Positions 61,790 through 64,000 of a DNA stretch of 64,000 bases are shown piece after piece. Position 1 is the stretch's first letter, and every line of letters begins with the position of its first letter. The position numbers were made by a program, and so were the translations under genes. This DNA comes from Echinicola pacifica DSM 19836 (GTDB lineage: Bacteria; Bacteroidota; Bacteroidia; Cytophagales; Cyclobacteriaceae): assembly GCF_000373245.1 (NCBI RefSeq), contig NZ_KB890738.1, positions 1 through 64,000 on the forward strand, written 5' to 3'. Below the pieces are notes generated by a model. That model did not search any database. It saw only the letters and a list, made by a program, of their open reading frames with translations, and was not told the origin of the DNA.

Positions 61790-63403
61790 ATGAAAAATTC
61801 ATATATAACCTCAGCAATATTCGCCCTAATCATGGTATTCGCCATGTCTTGCGAAGACTTGGAAGAGAGGCCAGTTGGCGTCCTAGCCCCTGAAGGATTG
61901 TTTAAGACCGTTTCAGAATTGAAGTCTGGAGTAAATGGTGGTTACTATTTACTAGCACGGGAGGAGTTTTATGGTCGTAAGTTATCCTTGGCCTTGATCG
62001 TAAGATCAGACATGTGTGGCATCGGTGATCCGGGTACTGCCACCCGGAGACATGCTTGTGATCTCATGCAGATGGAGCAGGACAATGGTTTGGTAAATTC
62101 ATTTTGGCCCATGGGCTATAAAATACTAGCCGCAGCAAATACAGTGATCAATGCCAGAGACGTGGTCGCCGGCACAGATGAGGAAATAAATCCAGTGGTG
62201 GCCGAGGCTTATTTCTTAAGAGCCTATGTTCATTATGTGTTTGTAAGGCTGTTTGGTGAGATCATCTATATGGATGGGACGCCTATGGAAGATCCTTATG
62301 CGGCTACTCAGTCTTCAGTAGCGGACATCTATAAAGGAATCATTTCTGATTTGGAATTTGCAAACCAGTGGTTGCCTGATGTCCCTGCGGACCGGTCTCA
62401 CCCAGGCAAGGCGGCCTCCTATGGCATGCTCGCTTCAGTATATATGACCAGAGCGACCTCTGAGGCTGCTGAAGGTTCTGATTGGCAAAATGCCTATACC
62501 AATGCCAAGGAAGTCATAGATAATGAAGGCCAATATGGCGTGGCATTGGACCAGAGATATTACGATATTTTTGCCCCTGATTATACTTCTTCCGAAGTAC
62601 TCTTCAAGCTCAATATGATAGCCAATGACAATCACAATATCACTCCTGGGGAGCTCGGAGGAGGAAATGCAGGTACTGATCAGCTTACCTCAATCACAGG
62701 CCCCAGAGGTGACGAAAGATTCGAAGCATTAAATGCTGCCGCTTTTGGATGGAGCGCAATTGTCCCTGAGCTAAAAGTATATGACTCCTGGGATGGCAAA
62801 GACTATAGAAAAGCAGTGAGTCTGGATACAGCCATCACCTATCAGGGAGTCATGGATTATCCCTTCACTGAGTGGAGCAATGTACCTCAGAATGTAGCTA
62901 GACCTGCTATCGCCAAATATTTCAGAGCCACTGGAGAGGCTGGATTAAGAACGGGTACTGCCCAAGGAGCCAGCTTAAGAGATTCCAACGTGAAGCATAT
63001 CATCATGAGGTATGCAGAAGTACTACTGATCGCCGCTGAGGCAGCGGTAGAACTAGGAAATGACAGCGAAGCGGTATCCTATGTCAACCGAGTAAGGGCC
63101 CGTGCCAGAAATGCCGGTGGAACTGCAGACAATAAATACCAGCCTAGCGCGGCTCCTGCAGATCATATGGGTGGGCTGACCATTGAGGATATCATGGAAG
63201 AGCGCAGATTAGAATTAGCTTTTGAAGGCGTAAGATGGTATGACATCGTACGAAGAAAAATGGGCAATGTATTCTCTGGAGCAGCTCCTGCATTAGAGGA
63301 TAGGAACTTTGACCCAGCCGTGGATTATTTATGGCCTAAATACTATGTGGATGTGGACCTATTACCTGGCCTGACTCAGAACCCTGGGTACGAAGGACTG
63401 TAA
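61790..63403 (+). CDS. SusD/RagB-type lipoprotein (third pair)
   Basis: This 537-residue lipoprotein counts from the ATG at 61790; a TTG nine codons upstream would spoil the signal peptide. The lipobox FAMSC puts the acylated Cys near residue 20. Family segments include VAEAYFLRAYVHYVFVRLFGEI, RYAEVLLIAAEAAVELGNDSEA and MEERRLELAFEGVRWYDIVRRK. It is the binding partner of the SusC encoded 46 bp upstream. A long imperfect hairpin follows at 63434-63479. Confidence 0.93.
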   Translation: MKNSYITSAIFALIMVFAMSCEDLEERPVGVLAPEGLFKTVSELKSGVNGGYYLLAREEFYGRKLSLALIVRSDMCGIGDPGTATRRHACDLMQMEQDNGLVNSFWPMGYKILAAANTVINARDVVAGTDEEINPVVAEAYFLRAYVHYVFVRLFGEIIYMDGTPMEDPYAATQSSVADIYKGIISDLEFANQWLPDVPADRSHPGKAASYGMLASVYMTRATSEAAEGSDWQNAYTNAKEVIDNEGQYGVALDQRYYDIFAPDYTSSEVLFKLNMIANDNHNITPGELGGGNAGTDQLTSITGPRGDERFEALNAAAFGWSAIVPELKVYDSWDGKDYRKAVSLDTAITYQGVMDYPFTEWSNVPQNVARPAIAKYFRATGEAGLRTGTAQGASLRDSNVKHIIMRYAEVLLIAAEAAVELGNDSEAVSYVNRVRARARNAGGTADNKYQPSAAPADHMGGLTIEDIMEERRLELAFEGVRWYDIVRRKMGNVFSGAAPALEDRNFDPAVDYLWPKYYVDVDLLPGLTQNPGYEGL

Positions 63404-63433
63404 TAATCGCGGATACACAAAAAAATTGGAACC

Positions 63434-63479
63434 AGGATGCTGTGGGTTTCTCCTTAATAGGGAGATGCCCGCAGATCCT
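63434..63479 (+). terminator. Long imperfect hairpin after susD
   Basis: AGGAT, CTGTGGG and CTCC pair in order with GGAG, CCCGCAG and ATCCT, giving 16 pairs with small internal loops, 31 bp after the susD stop. There is no T-run, so it could be a terminator, processing site or mRNA stabiliser. Confidence 0.4.
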
Positions 63480-63662
63480 CCTTCCATAAAGGTCGCTAAA
63501 AAGCCAGATCTAAGATCCCCCTACCCTAGGGCCCTTAGCTTACGCTGCATGAAGCCTGACAACCCCCATCGCTGAGCCTAAGATCAGTAATATACAGGGC
63601 AGGAAATCATCCTTCATATACCATCTAAATTTCCATTTACCAGAAACTTAGACGACCAAAAG

Positions 63663-63674
63663 TTGGTGTACCAA
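63663..63674. promoter_or_regulatory. Second GntR-type palindrome
   Basis: TTGGTGTACCAA has 5-bp arms around GT and the same TTGGT...ACCAA core as the two 16-bp sites. It lies about 240 bp before the GntR start. Confidence 0.5.
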
Positions 63675-63871
63675 TAGTGAGAATAGTATATTAATAAGAG
63701 TACTCAGACCACGAAGACCTATCATAAATCCCGATCAAAATCTGGAAACCAACTGGGGGAAGCTTTTACAAACTCCCGTCCAGGGCCAGCCAATTGGGAT
63801 TTGGTCAGTTATTTGAATATTTTTATAAAATATCATTAATAAACCTTTGGAACTGAAATTGGATAACCTTA

Positions 63872-63887
63872 AATTGGTTGACCAATT
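63872..63887. promoter_or_regulatory. Candidate GntR/FadR operator upstream of the regulator gene
   Basis: This is an identical 16-base copy of the palindrome at 58663-58678, 23 bp before the GntR start codon. It is followed by the palindrome ATTGATCAAT (63888-63897). The position suggests autoregulation. Confidence 0.75.
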
Positions 63888-63909
63888 ATTGATCAATTCA
63901 ATAAGTCAT

Positions 63910-64000
63910 ATGGAAATACTTAGCAATTTTAGTCAGATCGAAATTGAAACCCCTGTTGATAAAATTATCAATCAGATTAAGAATTTAATTTCGACCGGAC
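63910..64000 (+). CDS. GntR family (FadR subfamily) regulator, 5' end only
   Basis: Thirty codons are visible before the window ends. The residues ETPVDKIINQIKNLISTG match the first helix of the FadR-type GntR DNA-binding domain. FadR-subfamily members in Bacteroidota often control uronate and polysaccharide genes. The palindromes before this gene and before the third susC make it the likely regulator of that unit. The sensor domain is outside the window. Confidence 0.78.
   Translation, partial: MEILSNFSQIEIETPVDKIINQIKNLISTG

Larger units (their letters stand above)
63480..63909. other. Upstream region of the GntR gene
   Basis: No gene was seen in this 430-bp stretch. It contains the palindromes at 63663-63674 and 63872-63887. 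AACCTTTG at 63843-63850 is one base from the -7 consensus. Confidence 0.6.

Overview
The window comes from a member of the Bacteroidota, probably a free-living Cytophagia-type polysaccharide degrader. Three susC/susD pairs, many lipoproteins and secreted glycan enzymes, several promoters of the TTG...TAnnTTTG type, and start codons without clear Shine-Dalgarno sequences all point there. I did not identify a species.

Layout. (1) 1-2770: start of an aldo/keto reductase gene cut by the left edge, a divergent LacI-type regulator with a palindromic candidate operator between them, and an MscS-type channel. (2) 2822-17398 (minus strand): an arabinan / arabinose-glycan utilisation locus running susC, susD, DUF3823 lipoprotein, GH43, GH127, GH97, GH51 and ribulokinase. 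A strong hairpin with a T-rich tail sits between the binding/uptake genes and the enzyme genes. (3) 17399-18652: a gene-free stretch holding four tandem copies of a ~176-bp unit with conserved stem arms. (4) 18653-35852: general genes. These are an M1 metallopeptidase, an uncharacterised lipoprotein diverging from a TetR regulator across a 17-bp dyad, an ALDH7-type aldehyde dehydrogenase, a DUF1684 protein, two identical tRNA-Val(TAC) genes, an amidohydrolase with membrane helices inserted in its barrel, a small exported protein, a complete RND efflux system, and an Ntn-type linear amide hydrolase. (5) 35895-50054 (minus strand): a tightly packed operon of about 14 kb. It encodes a DeoR regulator, a fucose/arabinose-isomerase-like protein, a two-subunit transketolase, an ABC sugar importer (binding protein, DUF2291, ATPase, permease), a glycerol-kinase-like FGGY kinase, and then secreted GH105 and two nucleoside-hydrolase-like (DUF1593) proteins. 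(6) 50342-64000: two more susC/susD pairs, a third DUF1593 protein, a PL1 pectate lyase, and the start of a FadR/GntR regulator. A perfect 16-bp palindrome is repeated in front of the GntR gene and the last susC.

How it fits together. The theme is pectin and its side chains. Pectate lyase and GH105 cut the backbone and unsaturated ends, while GH43/GH51/GH127/GH97 release arabinose. Region 5 looks like a cytoplasmic pathway for a free sugar by import, isomerisation, phosphorylation and transketolase cleavage. That gene set resembles the transketolase route for D-apiose, a branched pentose of rhamnogalacturonan II and apiin. The substrate assignment is inference. The three nucleoside-hydrolase-like secreted proteins around it are candidate glycosidases of unknown specificity. 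These ideas, the tandem repeats and the GntR operators are the points most worth following up.
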